From contig NZ_LQWY01000012.1 in NCBI RefSeq assembly GCF_001643235.1, positions 124,001 through 188,000 on the forward strand: a stretch of 64,000 bases of DNA, given 5' to 3'. The DNA is from Domibacillus aminovorans. GTDB taxonomy: Bacteria; Bacillota; Bacilli; Bacillales; Domibacillaceae. Shown piece after piece: positions 17,032-30,020 of this stretch. Both the position numbers and the translations under genes were made by a program. The notes below the pieces were generated by a model that was given only the letters and a program-made list of their open reading frames with translations, was not told the DNA's origin and ran no database searches. Numbering within the stretch: position 1 is the first letter of the stretch; every line of letters starts with the position of its first letter.

Positions 17032-19428
17032 CTACATTAACATATATGGATGTATATCAACGGACACTAAGAGTTCGTTCGATTTTCCTTGTTTTGCATA
17101 ATGTTCAAGCACTTCTTTTAAAACGGCTGTTAACTTCGGTTCACGTTTGTATTTTATCAAACATTGCCATCGATATCTATCGTTGATCCGTGCGATTGGC
17201 GATGCAACCGGTCCAAGAATGACAGCAGCTGGTGAAAGCGATGGTTTTATTTTCGTGACAATTTTATTTGCAGCGCTGGATGCTTCAATGGCTTCTTTAT
17301 GACTTACATTAATCAAAGCTAAATAATAAAATGGGGGATAGCCGCCCATTTTTCGCATCGTCATTTCCTGCTGATAAAACGACTCATAATTTTGTTCCGC
17401 AGCAAGTTGAATGCTGTAGTGCTCCGGCGTGTATGTCTGAACAACTACTTCCCCTGGCAGATGATGACGACCAGCACGTCCACTCACTTGTGTTAACAGC
17501 TGAAACGTTTTTTCCGACGAACGAAAATCAGGCAAATGAAGCATCGTATCAGCGCTCAGTACACCGACGAGCGTAATATCAGGAAAATCGAGTCCTTTTG
17601 CTATCATTTGCGTCCCAAGTAAAATATCAGCTTCTTTATTAGCAAACTGACGGAGCAATCTTTCATGTGATCCTTTCGTTCCCGTCGTATCAACATCCAT
17701 GCGAATAATACGTACTTCCGGCAAGAGCTTCAACAATTCTTCTTCGACTTTTTGCGTGCCGGTGCCAAAATGACGGATATGCTCACTGCCGCATTCCGGG
17801 CATATATTCGGTGCCGGTTCTTCATAGCCACAGTAATGACACTTTAACTGATGGCGGTGGCGGTGATATGTCATCGACACATCACAATGTGGACAGCCGG
17901 CCACATACCCGCAGTCACGGCACATGATAAAGGATGAATAGCCGCGTTTATTCAAAAATAAAACGGTCTGTTCTTCTTTTTCGAGCCGATCTTTTATTTT
18001 ATCAAAAAGTGTACGTGAAAACATCGACCGGTTCCCTTCACGCAGTTCTTCTCTCATATCGATAATATCAACGCTCGGCAGCGGTCGGTCATTGACTCGA
18101 TTATCGAGCGTTAAAAGAGTATATACACCTTTTTTTGCACGAGCGAATGATTCCAGAGATGGTGTTGCACTCCCTAAAATAACCGGGCAATCATAGTAAG
18201 CAGCTCGCCAAATCGCTACATCACGTGCATGATAACGGGGATTTTCTTCCTGTTTATAGCTCGTTTCGTGCTCTTCATCAATGATAATAAGCCCTATATT
18301 TTCAAACGGCGCAAAAACAGCCGACCGCGCACCGACGACGACTTTCACTTCTTTCCGGCTAATTTTCCTCCATTCATCATACTTTTCTCCGATAGACAGA
18401 CCGCTGTGTAACACGGCGACATCATTTCCAAACCGGCGCTTAAATCGCTCCGTCATTTGCGGTGTCAATGAAATTTCCGGCACAAGCACAATGGCTTCCT
18501 GTCCTTTTTCAATGACCTGGCTGATCGATTGCAAATAAATTTCCGTTTTCCCGCTTCCTGTAACACCATGAAGTAAAAATGTCTCTGTTGTACCATCGTT
18601 TATTGTAGCTAGAATCGGTTCGATGGCTTCCTGTTGACTTTCTGTTAATTTAAGCGGCTTGTCCGGTTCAAAATGCCTTCCACTATGTGGATCACGATAC
18701 ATTTCTTCCTGCTTTTCTTCTATCCATCCTTTTCCAAGGAGCGATTTCGCTGTTGCCGATGACATACCGGTTTCTTTTAACGTCAGCCAGTTACCTCTTC
18801 TCCCCGAAAAGGCGAGCAGTGCTTCTTTTTGTTTAACCGCATTTTTCGCCATCGTTCCAACTGTTTCAGCCAGTGTTTCTTCTGACAATAAGCATCTCAC
18901 CATACGGACCGTTTTTTTACGTCCTTTGCTTTTAACCGAATAAATAACCTCGATCGTGCCATTTTTCACTTCTTTTCGAATATCGGCTAGTGCACCAGCA
19001 TCAGACGCTTCTTCCCATGGAATTTCCGTTTGGCCTTTAAATAAGGAAGCCAGTTCTGGTGGAAGAGACTTCTCCCCTGTCAGGCGGATTAGTTTTGAAT
19101 ACTTCACTTTCATCGCCGCTGGCAACATTACGTGAAGTGCAGATATTTTAAAGCAAAGTGATTCGATTGTTAGCCAGTGGGCAAGTTTCATCAGTTCTTC
19201 GCTTAAAACGGGGATAATATCCATCGGCTCTACGATTGGTTTTAGCTTACGGATCTCTGTGTCCACTTTTATCTCAAGGACGAATCCTTGCACTTGGCGC
19301 GGACCGAATGGCACGATAACACGCATTCCAGGTTGAATGACTTCTTGCCACCGTTCCGGAATTTCGTAGTCAAACGGGCGGTCTGTCTGCATGACAGCCA
19401 CATCGACAATGACAGATGCTACATTCAT
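17032..19428 (-). CDS. priA: Primosomal protein N' (replication restart helicase)
   Basis: A superfamily 2 helicase that reloads the replisome at repaired forks. An N-terminal DNA-binding region (about 1-110) precedes the helicase core with Walker A LLHGVTGSGKTEIYL, motif II DEEH, and ILGSATPSLES. The zinc-binding block between the helicase domains holds eight cysteines in CRDCGYVAGCPHCDVS, KCHYCGYEE and CPECGS. GTQMIAKGLDFP and QVSGRAGR are motifs V and VI. At 798 residues it is like B. subtilis PriA. It overlaps coaBC by 4 nt. Confidence 0.97.
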   Translation of the reverse strand: MNVASVIVDVAVMQTDRPFDYEIPERWQEVIQPGMRVIVPFGPRQVQGFVLEIKVDTEIRKLKPIVEPMDIIPVLSEELMKLAHWLTIESLCFKISALHVMLPAAMKVKYSKLIRLTGEKSLPPELASLFKGQTEIPWEEASDAGALADIRKEVKNGTIEVIYSVKSKGRKKTVRMVRCLLSEETLAETVGTMAKNAVKQKEALLAFSGRRGNWLTLKETGMSSATAKSLLGKGWIEEKQEEMYRDPHSGRHFEPDKPLKLTESQQEAIEPILATINDGTTETFLLHGVTGSGKTEIYLQSISQVIEKGQEAIVLVPEISLTPQMTERFKRRFGNDVAVLHSGLSIGEKYDEWRKISRKEVKVVVGARSAVFAPFENIGLIIIDEEHETSYKQEENPRYHARDVAIWRAAYYDCPVILGSATPSLESFARAKKGVYTLLTLDNRVNDRPLPSVDIIDMREELREGNRSMFSRTLFDKIKDRLEKEEQTVLFLNKRGYSSFIMCRDCGYVAGCPHCDVSMTYHRHRHQLKCHYCGYEEPAPNICPECGSEHIRHFGTGTQKVEEELLKLLPEVRIIRMDVDTTGTKGSHERLLRQFANKEADILLGTQMIAKGLDFPDITLVGVLSADTMLHLPDFRSSEKTFQLLTQVSGRAGRHHLPGEVVVQTYTPEHYSIQLAAEQNYESFYQQEMTMRKMGGYPPFYYLALINVSHKEAIEASSAANKIVTKIKPSLSPAAVILGPVASPIARINDRYRWQCLIKYKREPKLTAVLKEVLEHYAKQGKSNELLVSVDIHPYMLM

Positions 19429-20630
19429 TGCCCATCACCAATTTGCTCAATCGCTTCTGTTAAAAGGTGAACAGCTGCTTCCTTTTTCGACATCATATCG
19501 AATTCTTTATGCGACCCATCACGATGAAAAATAGTAATAATATTCGTATCGCCTCCGAATCCTGCACCTGCCTGCTTCACGTTGTTTGCCACAATCATAT
19601 CGGCATTTTTGGACTCAAGCTTTTGTTTCGCATACGTCTTGACGTCTTTCGTTTCAGCTGCAAAACCAATTAAAAACTGATGTTTTTTTTGTTCACCAAG
19701 TGTTTTTAAAATATCAGTCGTCCGCTCAAGTTCCATTAATAATTCACCGTCTTGTTTTTTCATTTTATGATCATGGACACGTTTTGGCCGATAATCTGCA
19801 ACGGCTGCTGTCTTTACGACGATATCTGCTTCATCATAAGACGACATAACGGCTTGAAACATCTCTTCTGCACTTTCAACATGTGTAACGGAAATACCTG
19901 AAGGCAGCTCAATAGTGACTGGACCGGAAATAAGTTCAACATCCGCACCGAAGTCGCGCGCTGCTTCAGCGACTGCATAGCCCATTTTACCAGTTGACCG
20001 GTTTGTGAAAAAACGGACCGGATCCACTGCTTCACGAGTCGGTCCTGCTGTGACAATGACTTTTTTTCCAGCGAGCGGTTTATGCTGCTGCCCTAAAAAA
20101 TACTCCGTAACGAGCGCTGTAATGACCTCTGGTTCTTCCAGACGTCCTTTTCCTGTATAGCCGCATGCAAGATACCCTTCACCTGGTTCAATAAACCGAT
20201 ATCCGAATGATTTGAGTGTATTCATATTGTTTTGCACAGCCGGATGAGCATACATGTGAACATTCATCGCCGGTGCGATCCATCGCGGTGCTGTACCGGC
20301 AAGCAAAACGGTCGAAACTATATCATCACCGATGCCATTCGCCATTTTTGCGATCATATTAGCTGTGGCCGGAGCAACGATCACAAGATCTGCCCAGTCA
20401 GCAATATCAATGTGCGCAATTTTCGCTGGGTCCTTTTCGTCGAATGTATCTGTGTAAACAGGCTGACCAGACAGCGCTTGAAACGTAATCGGTGTTACAA
20501 ATTGCTGCGCAGATTCGGTCATGACAACTTTCACCTCGGCACCCGCCTGTTTTAACTTACTCGTAAGGGCAGCCGCTTTATAAACAGCAATACCACCGCT
20601 GACGCATAGTAAAATATGTTTTCCATTCAT
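19425..20630 (-). CDS. coaBC: Bifunctional phosphopantothenoylcysteine decarboxylase/phosphopantothenate-cysteine ligase
   Basis: Performs two consecutive steps of coenzyme A synthesis. The N-terminal CoaC flavodomain (about 1-180) shows LLCVSGGIAVYKA, the catalytic histidine near IAHIDIADWAD, and the PAMNVHMY motif. The C-terminal CoaB domain shows VTAGPTREAVDPVRF and STGKMGYA, then the TADYRPK-like AAVADYRPKR and the lysine loop KMKKQDGE. The ATG at 20630 (401 residues) is preferred to an upstream TTG because GGAGG lies 10 nt before it. A hairpin separates it from rpoZ. Confidence 0.96.
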   Translation of the reverse strand: MNGKHILLCVSGGIAVYKAAALTSKLKQAGAEVKVVMTESAQQFVTPITFQALSGQPVYTDTFDEKDPAKIAHIDIADWADLVIVAPATANMIAKMANGIGDDIVSTVLLAGTAPRWIAPAMNVHMYAHPAVQNNMNTLKSFGYRFIEPGEGYLACGYTGKGRLEEPEVITALVTEYFLGQQHKPLAGKKVIVTAGPTREAVDPVRFFTNRSTGKMGYAVAEAARDFGADVELISGPVTIELPSGISVTHVESAEEMFQAVMSSYDEADIVVKTAAVADYRPKRVHDHKMKKQDGELLMELERTTDILKTLGEQKKHQFLIGFAAETKDVKTYAKQKLESKNADMIVANNVKQAGAGFGGDTNIITIFHRDGSHKEFDMMSKKEAAVHLLTEAIEQIGDGQ

Positions 20631-20664
20631 ATCATGTACCCCTCCGTCCAAATCATTCTGATAA

Positions 20665-20698
20665 AAAAGAAAAGGCCGGTGTAAGCCGCCCTTTTACA
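20665..20698 (-). terminator. Weak terminator-like hairpin between rpoZ and coaBC
   Basis: Minus strand: AAAAGGGCGG pairs with CCGGCCTTTT with one internal G-G mismatch, followed by CTTTTTT. It probably reduces rather than stops transcription into coaBC, which shows no clear promoter of its own. Confidence 0.5.
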
Positions 20699-20710
20699 TT
20701 TGTTCATTAT

Positions 20711-20937
20711 TTATACTTCGTCTGAATACGTTTCGTTCGCGTTTTTCTTTTTCATCACAAGTTCATCAGCATAAATTTCTTCAAGCGCTTTGCCAACGTA
20801 TTTATATGACTTATATGAATATAACACTTCTGACCCTTTATTTTCCTGCATATAACGTGCACGTTTAGCGGCAACACTAACGAGCGAGTATTTTGAATCA
20901 ATTTTCGTCAATAAGTTATCAATGGATGGATATAACA

Positions 20938-20938
<1 letters not shown>
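20711..20938 (-). CDS. rpoZ: RNA polymerase omega subunit
   Basis: A 75-residue omega subunit that chaperones assembly of the beta' subunit. [20 protein letters not shown] and [12 protein letters not shown] are the conserved N-terminal features, and [10 protein letters not shown] completes the core. The start overlaps the gmk stop by 1 nt (TAATG). The gmk-rpoZ pairing links GTP metabolism and the transcription machinery and is conserved across Firmicutes. Confidence 0.96.
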
Positions 20939-21821
<883 letters not shown>

Positions 21822-21870
21822 CGTCCACATTCCCCTTTGTTATTCTTATCCGTTCTTGCATACTTGATGT

Positions 21871-21879
21871 ATTATATCA
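21871..21879 (-). promoter_or_regulatory. Extended -10 promoter of remA-gmk-rpoZ
   Basis: TGATATAAT (TG-n-TATAAT) on the minus strand, 50 bp upstream of remA. There is no recognisable -35 hexamer at 17 bp, which fits an extended -10 promoter. A CGCTTA-AAAA-TAAGCG dyad sits where the -35 would be. Confidence 0.65.
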
Positions 21880-21921
21880 TATTTTCTCCTATTATCGCTT
21901 AAAAAATAAGCGAACTGCAAA

Positions 21922-21950
21922 TTTACGTATTCATATATTCCATGATATGA
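21922..21950 (+). promoter_or_regulatory. Probable rqcH promoter
   Basis: TTACGT-17 bp-TATGAT (or TTTACG with 18 bp) on the plus strand, ending 38 bp before the rqcH start, with a GGGAG Shine-Dalgarno downstream. Confidence 0.55.
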
Positions 21951-21987
21951 TGGATAAATATGTTCGTTTGAAAAGGGAGTATGACTT

Positions 21988-23691
21988 ATGGCATTTGATG
22001 GATTATTTACGAAGGCAATGGTGGAAGAATTGAACGAAGCGCTCACAGGCGGACGCGTCAATAAAATTCACCAGCCATATAAAAATGAAATGATTATGGT
22101 TATTCGAGCACGCGGGAAAAACAACAAGCTTTTGCTATCTGCTCACCCATCTTACGCACGAGTGCAATTGACAGATACGGTACAGGACAACCCATCCGAA
22201 CCACCGCTTTTTTGTGTCATGATGCGTAAACATTTAGACGGAGCGATTTTAGAAAATATCCAGCAAAACGGTCTTGACCGGACGATTATGTTTGAGTTTA
22301 AAGGCAAAAATGAAATCGGAGATATTTCATACAAACAGCTGTACGTGGAAATAATGGGCCGCCATAGTAACATCATTCTTGTTGATAAAGAAAAAGGTAC
22401 GATGATTGACAGTATTAAACATATACCGCCAGCGCAGAATAGCTACCGAACTATTTTGCCGGGTTCACTTTACGTAAACCCGCCAGCGCAAAACAAAAAA
22501 AATCCACTTATCGCTGATGCGGAAACAGTCTTGCAGTCTATTGATTTTAATACCGGTAAAATTGGAAAACAACTCGTTGCTTCTTTTGAAGGATTATCTC
22601 CGCTCATTAGCAATGAAGTCGTTGCGTGTGCTGGTCTTGCCAACCGCGAAACGATTCCGGGTGCGTTTGTTAAAACAATGAAACCGATTCTTGAAAAAAA
22701 ATATACGCCCGTTATGATCGATAGCGGTGATAAAACCTATTTTTATATGATCGACTTATCCCATTTAAAAGGTGAACGTACGAAACTTGATACATTATCC
22801 ATGCTTCTGGACCGTTATTATTTCGGTAAAGCTGAACGCGACCGTGTCCGACAGCAAGGAAATGACCTCGAGCGTTTAATCAGCAATGAACTTCAAAAAA
22901 ACCGTTCAAAAATACACAAGCTCGAACGGACTCTTGAAGAAGCGGAAAATGCCGGTGAATATCAGCGTCTTGGCGAACTGTTAACAGCAAACTTATATGC
23001 AGTAAAAAAGGGCATGAATGAAATACAAGTGCTCAATTATTATGATGAAGCAGGTTCCATGATTACGATCCCGCTTGATCCACGCAAAAATCCCGCTGAC
23101 AACGCACAAAAATACTTTTCACGCTATCAAAAAGCGAAAAATGCGATCATCGTCGTTCAGGAACAGATCGCGAAAACGAATGATGAAATCTATTACTTTG
23201 AAGCTTTGTTTCAGCAGCTTGAATCCGCATCACCACGGGATATTGAAGAAATTCGTGAAGAACTCGTGGAAGAAGGCTACATTAAAGCACGTCATGTGAA
23301 AAAGAAAAAGAAACCTGAAAAACCAATTATCGAAGAATATGTATCATCCGACGGTACGCTTATTCACGCTGGCAAAAACAATCGACAAAATGATTATTTA
23401 ACGAATAAAGTGGCAAGACGTGATGATATATGGCTCCACACGAAAGACATTCCTGGCTCACACATCGTTATCCAATCAGCCGAACCGTCAGACGAAACCA
23501 TTTTAGAAGCCGCGATCATCGCCGCCTACTATAGCAAAGCGAAAGAATCTTCTTCCGTTCCAGTCGATTACACGAAAGTTCGCCACGTCAAAAAACCATC
23601 CGGTGCTAAACCTGGCTTTGTTATTTACGATCAGCAGCACACAGTTTATGTGACACCTGACGAAGGTAAAGTGATGGAGATGAAAAAATAA
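21988..23691 (+). CDS. rqcH: Ribosome quality control protein RqcH (NFACT family)
   Basis: A bacterial NEMF/Rqc2 homologue that binds stalled 50S-nascent chain complexes and adds C-terminal alanine tails, marking the chain for proteolysis. The N-terminal NFACT-N domain begins AFDGLFTKAMVEELN and includes MMRKHLDGAIL. A coiled-coil middle region (about 270-420, rich in Glu, Lys and Arg) follows. The C-terminal NFACT-R domain shows WLHTKDIPGSHIVI and VRHVKKPSGAKPGFVIY. It has 567 residues (B. subtilis RqcH, 570). One of the few plus-strand genes, divergent from remA. Older names are YloA and fibronectin-binding protein A homologue. Confidence 0.95.
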   Translation: MAFDGLFTKAMVEELNEALTGGRVNKIHQPYKNEMIMVIRARGKNNKLLLSAHPSYARVQLTDTVQDNPSEPPLFCVMMRKHLDGAILENIQQNGLDRTIMFEFKGKNEIGDISYKQLYVEIMGRHSNIILVDKEKGTMIDSIKHIPPAQNSYRTILPGSLYVNPPAQNKKNPLIADAETVLQSIDFNTGKIGKQLVASFEGLSPLISNEVVACAGLANRETIPGAFVKTMKPILEKKYTPVMIDSGDKTYFYMIDLSHLKGERTKLDTLSMLLDRYYFGKAERDRVRQQGNDLERLISNELQKNRSKIHKLERTLEEAENAGEYQRLGELLTANLYAVKKGMNEIQVLNYYDEAGSMITIPLDPRKNPADNAQKYFSRYQKAKNAIIVVQEQIAKTNDEIYYFEALFQQLESASPRDIEEIREELVEEGYIKARHVKKKKKPEKPIIEEYVSSDGTLIHAGKNNRQNDYLTNKVARRDDIWLHTKDIPGSHIVIQSAEPSDETILEAAIIAAYYSKAKESSSVPVDYTKVRHVKKPSGAKPGFVIYDQQHTVYVTPDEGKVMEMKK

Positions 23692-23753
23692 AAAAGCGAA
23701 CAGAACAAGCATGATTTTCTAACTTACACGCGAATCCTGTTCATTTTGTGCAA

Positions 23754-23797
23754 AAATAAAGAGATCGGTCACAAATTTGTGACCGATCTCTTTATTT
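23754..23797. terminator. Bidirectional terminator between rqcH and pyrE (44-bp perfect palindrome)
   Basis: AAATAAAGAGATCGGTCACA and its exact complement are joined at AATT, with T-tracts on both exits. It serves the convergent rqcH and pyrE transcripts. The pyrE stop codon (23792-23794) lies inside its outer arm. Confidence 0.92.
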
Positions 23798-24418
23798 CGT
23801 TCCCCACGCATCAGGGTTTTGTTTCCATTGTTTCAATGTTTCAATGTCGCTAGCCTCTACATATTCTTTTTCCGCTGCAACTTCAATCAATGCATCATAG
23901 TCGCTCAGCGAAGCTGCTTGTAATTGAGCTTCCGCAAGACGTGAATCTCCTTTTGGCAATCCGTATGTAAAGATTGCTGCAACACCAAGGACGTCACAGC
24001 CTGCTTCGCGTAACGCTTCTGCCGCTGTAATCGCACTGCCTCCCGTCGAAATTAAATCTTCAATAACGACAACTTTCGCACCTTCTGCAATTTTACCTTC
24101 AATTTGGTTGCCTTTTCCGTGTTCTTTCGCTTTCGAGCGAACGTAACACATTGGCAAGTTTAACACGTCTGATACCCATGCAGCATGAGGGATACCAGCG
24201 GTTGCTGTTCCAGCTAGGATTTCCGCTTCAGGATAGTTCGTTTTAATTAATTCAGCTAATCCTTTAGCGATTTTTTGACGCGTTTCCGGATAAGACAACG
24301 TCAACCGGTTATCGCAATAAATTGGTGACTTCATGCCAGAAGACCATGTAAATGGATCATTTGGCTGTAAATACACCGCACGGATTTTCAATAATTCTTC
24401 TGCAATTTCTTTTTTCAT
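23792..24418 (-). CDS. pyrE: Orotate phosphoribosyltransferase
   Basis: Joins orotate to PRPP to make OMP. The PRPP-binding motif reads [20 protein letters not shown], near residues 118-137, and [14 protein letters not shown] is the second family loop. The 208-residue length matches the Bacillus short form. Last gene of the pyr operon, one base after the pyrF stop; the operon ends in the palindromic terminator overlapping its stop codon. Confidence 0.97.
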   Translation of the reverse strand: MKKEIAEELLKIRAVYLQPNDPFTWSSGMKSPIYCDNRLTLSYPETRQKIAKGLAELIKTNYPEAEILAGTATAGIPHAAWVSDVLNLPMCYVRSKAKEHGKGNQIEGKIAEGAKVVVIEDLISTGGSAITAAEALREAGCDVLGVAAIFTYGLPKGDSRLAEAQLQAASLSDYDALIEVAAEKEYVEASDIETLKQWKQNPDAWGTK

Positions 24419-24419
24419 A

Positions 24420-25129
24420 TTAAGATTGTCCCTCCCACAGTGCTTTCACATGATGATAGGCAGCGACTGGATCGGCTGCTTTCGTAATCGGACGGCCTAC
24501 AACAATCATAGTCGAACCGATTTCACGTGCTTCTCTAGGATCAGCAATTCGCTGCTGATCATCCACATTTCCATCTTTTAAGCGGATGCCCGGCGTTACT
24601 TTATAAAAGTCTTCGCCGCATGCATTACGGATAGCCGATGCTTCAAGAACCGAGCAGACGACGCCGTCACAGCCTGCTTCTTTCGCTTTTTTCGCATAAT
24701 GAAGAACGGACTCATGGAGCGGTACAGAAATTAACTGATCGGCTTGCATGGCTTCTTCTGATGTCGAAGTCAATTGTGTCACCGCCAGCAAAACTGGACG
24801 TTTGCCGTTAATAGACCCTTCATCCAGTCCCGCACGAGCCGCCGCCATCATTTGAACACCGCCTGCTGCATGAACGTTAATCATGTCCACACCGAGTGAT
24901 GCGAGTCCTTTCATCGCCTGATGCACTGTATTTGGAATATCATGCAATTTTAAATCAAGGAAAATACGATGATTCATTTCTTTTAACCGTTCAATAATAA
25001 ACGGGCCATTTTGCAAATAAAGCTCCATGCCGACTTTCACATACAGCTGTTCTTGATCAAAAGGGGCAAGAAATTGTTCGGTTTGCTCCCATGAAGGGAA
25101 GTCGAGTGCAATAATTGGTTCTCTCTCCA

Positions 25130-25130
<1 letters not shown>
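24420..25130 (-). CDS. pyrF: Orotidine 5'-phosphate decarboxylase
   Basis: Decarboxylates OMP to UMP. The active-site signature [13 protein letters not shown] (about residues 56-68, with the Asp-Lys-Asp array) and the phosphate-gripping PGIRLKDGN and VVGRPITKA are all present. 236 residues is normal. The start ATG overlaps the pyrD stop by 1 nt. Confidence 0.97.
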
Positions 25131-26813
<1,683 letters not shown>

Positions 26814-26817
<4 letters not shown>

Positions 26818-29800
26818 ATATGAGCCGCCTCCAATGCCGGTTTTGGCATTGCTTCCGCGTTAAAGATCATTGATTCAAGTACTTGCAAAATTGCATCAGC
26901 TGTATCAAGTGATGTTAAGCATGGGATACCATTTTCGACTGTTTCGCGGCGAATACGGAATCCATCACGTGCTGGCTGTTTGCCTTTTGTGAGCGTATTA
27001 ATAATAAATTGTGCCTGTCCACTGCGGATTAGATCAAGCATATCCGGACCTTTTGCACCAATTTTCGATACCGTTTCAACCGGTATGCCGGATTGACGCA
27101 AGAAGTTCGCTGTACCGTATGTCGCAAGCAGCTGAAAGCCTATGTTGTGAAAGCGTTTTGCAAGTGCAAGTGCTTCGTCTTTATCTTTATCGGCTACAGT
27201 TAGCAGGACAGCACCTTTTCTCGGAATTTTCATACCGGATGCCACAAGTCCTTTATACAATGCTTTTTCAAGTGTATCATCTTTCCCCATTACTTCGCCT
27301 GTCGATTTCATTTCAGGACCGAGCGTTGTATCAACGCGGCGCAATTTAGCAAATGAGAATACCGGCACTTTAACATAGACACCCTCTTTTTCAGGTATAA
27401 GACCTGTCTCGTAGCCCATTTCTTTCAACGTTTGGCCCATAATAGCTTTTGTGGCAACGTTCGCCATCGGAACATTGGTAATTTTGCTCAAGAATGGAAC
27501 AGTACGACTTGAACGCGGATTCACTTCAATGACGAATATATCGCCTTTAGAGATAACATATTGAATGTTCAATAGACCGATAATGTTTAAGCCCTTTGCC
27601 AGTCTCACTGTGTAATCAATAATTTGTGCTTTTTGATCTTCTGTCAATTTTTGCGGTGGATAGACGGCAATGGAGTCACCTGAATGAACACCTGCGCGCT
27701 CAATATGCTCCATAATACCTGGAATAACAACATCTGTACCATCCGAAATCGCATCGACTTCGATTTCCTGACCTGTTAAATAACGGTCAATCAATACTGG
27801 GTGCTCCGGGTTGATTTTTACTGCATTTGTCATATATTGAAGAAGTTCTGCCTCTTTATAGACGATTTCCATCGCACGTCCACCGAGTACATAAGAAGGA
27901 CGGACGAGCACCGGGTAGCCAATGTTGTTCGCGATTTCAACCGCTGTCTCAACAGAGAACGCCGTTTTACCGAGCGGCTGCCGCACATCAAGTTCCTGCA
28001 ATGCCTGCTCAAATTTATCTCGGTTTTCAGCACGGTCTACGTCTTCTAGGCTCGTACCAAGAATTTTCACACCATGTTCAACGAGTTTATCCGCAAGATT
28101 GATCGCTGTCTGTCCGCCGAACTGTACGATAACGCCTTCCGGTTTTTCATGATCGATAATGTGCATCACATCTTCAATTGTAAGTGGCTCAAAGTATAGT
28201 TTATCGGAAATACTGAAGTCCGTTGAGACCGTTTCTGGGTTATTGTTAACAATGATTGCCTCATAACCCGCTTCTTTTAACGCCCATACAGAGTGAACAG
28301 TCGCATAATCAAACTCGACACCCTGGCCAATACGAATTGGACCTGAACCAAGAACGACAACAGATTTGCGATCTGTCACGATTGATTCGTTTTCTTCTTC
28401 ATAGGTACCGTAGTAGTACGGTGTTTCGGATTCAAATTCAGCGGCACACGTATCAACGGTTTTGAACACAGGAACGATGCCGTTTTCTTTGCGCCAGTCG
28501 TAAATTTCTTTATCTGTTTTCGCCCACATTTGTGCGATTGTTTTGTCTGCAAATCCAAGCTCTTTCGCTTTTTTGGCAACTACGGTATCAAATGGATTGT
28601 TTTCTATCTCTTTTTCAAAACGAACGATGTTTTCGAACTTTTTCAGGAAAAACAGGTCAATCTGGCTCCACTCGTGAATCGTTTCAATCGTAATGCCGCG
28701 GCGCAGTGCTTCACCAAGATAGAACAAACGCTCATCGCCTGCTTTACGAATACGTTTTTCAATAAAAGCATCCTCTTTATCCGCAAGTTCATCAAGTCCG
28801 AGGTGAAAAACGCCGCTTTCAAGTGAACGTACCGCTTTCAACATGGATTCTTCAAACGTACGGCCGATCGCCATGACTTCGCCTGTTGCTTTCATTTGCG
28901 TGCCAAGTGTCCGGTTTGCGTTTTCAAATTTATCAAATGGCCAGCGTGGAATTTTCGATACGATGTAATCAAGTGCAGGCTCAAAGCATGCGTATGTTTT
29001 TCCTGTAACAGGGTTCATCATTTCGTCAAGGGTTAATCCGACCGCAATTTTCGCTGCAAGTTTCGCAATTGGATAACCTGTTGCTTTTGACGCAAGAGCA
29101 GATGAACGACTTACACGCGGGTTCACTTCAATAATGTAATACTGGAAACTATATGGATCAAGTGCAAGCTGTACGTTACAGCCACCTTCAATACCGAGCG
29201 CACGAATAATTTTCAATGACGTGTTGCGAAGCATTTGGTATTCACGATCCGTCAATGTTTGGCTTGGCGCCACAACGATCGAGTCGCCTGTATGAACGCC
29301 GACTGGGTCAATGTTTTCCATGTTACATACAACGATCGCATTATCGCTTGAGTCACGCATTACTTCGTATTCAATTTCTTTAAAACCGGCTATGCTTTTC
29401 TCAAGAAGACATTGTGTTACAGGGCTATGCTTCAATCCGCTCGTGACAATTTCAATCAATTCTTCTTTATTCTCGCAAATTCCGCCGCCCGTGCCGCCTA
29501 GTGTATAAGCAGGACGCACGATAACTGGATAGCCAATTCGTTCAACGAATGCATATGCTTCTTCCAAGTTATGAATGATATCACTATCCGGTACTGGCTC
29601 GTTCAGATCATTCATTAAGGTACGGAAAAGATCACGGTCTTCAGCTTGTTCAATCGCAGACAATTTTGTTCCGAGTACTTCTACTTTGTATTCTTCAAGC
29701 ACACCTGCATTGGCCAATTCAACCGCCATATTCAAACCTGTCTGCCCGCCAAGTGTCGGCAAAACCGCGTCTGGACGTTCTTTTTGGATAATGCGGCTTA

Positions 29801-30020
29801 CAAATTCAAGTGTGATCGGTTCGATATAAACTGCATCTGCAATTTCTGCATCCGTCATAATCGTTGCCGGATTCGAGTTAACAAGAATGACTCGATATCC
29901 TTCTTCTTTTAACGCAAGGCATGCCTGCGTTCCTGCGTAGTCGAACTCTGCTGCCTGGCCAATCACAATAGGGCCGGAACCAATGACGAGTATACTTTTA
30001 ATATCTGTGCGTTTAGGCAT
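26814..30020 (-). CDS. carB: Carbamoyl phosphate synthase, pyrimidine-specific, large subunit
   Basis: The ammonia-using large subunit that makes carbamoyl phosphate from bicarbonate, ammonia and two ATP. It is an internally duplicated ATP-grasp enzyme of 1068 residues. [20 protein letters not shown] opens the first half and [18 protein letters not shown] the second, with [20 protein letters not shown] and [13 protein letters not shown] as the matching metal sites. A C-terminal MGS-like allosteric domain follows (about 930-1068). The ATG at 30020 has AAGGAG upstream and overlaps carA by 8 nt; a start six codons earlier is less likely. Context in the pyr operon shows the pyrimidine-specific copy. 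Confidence 0.97.
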
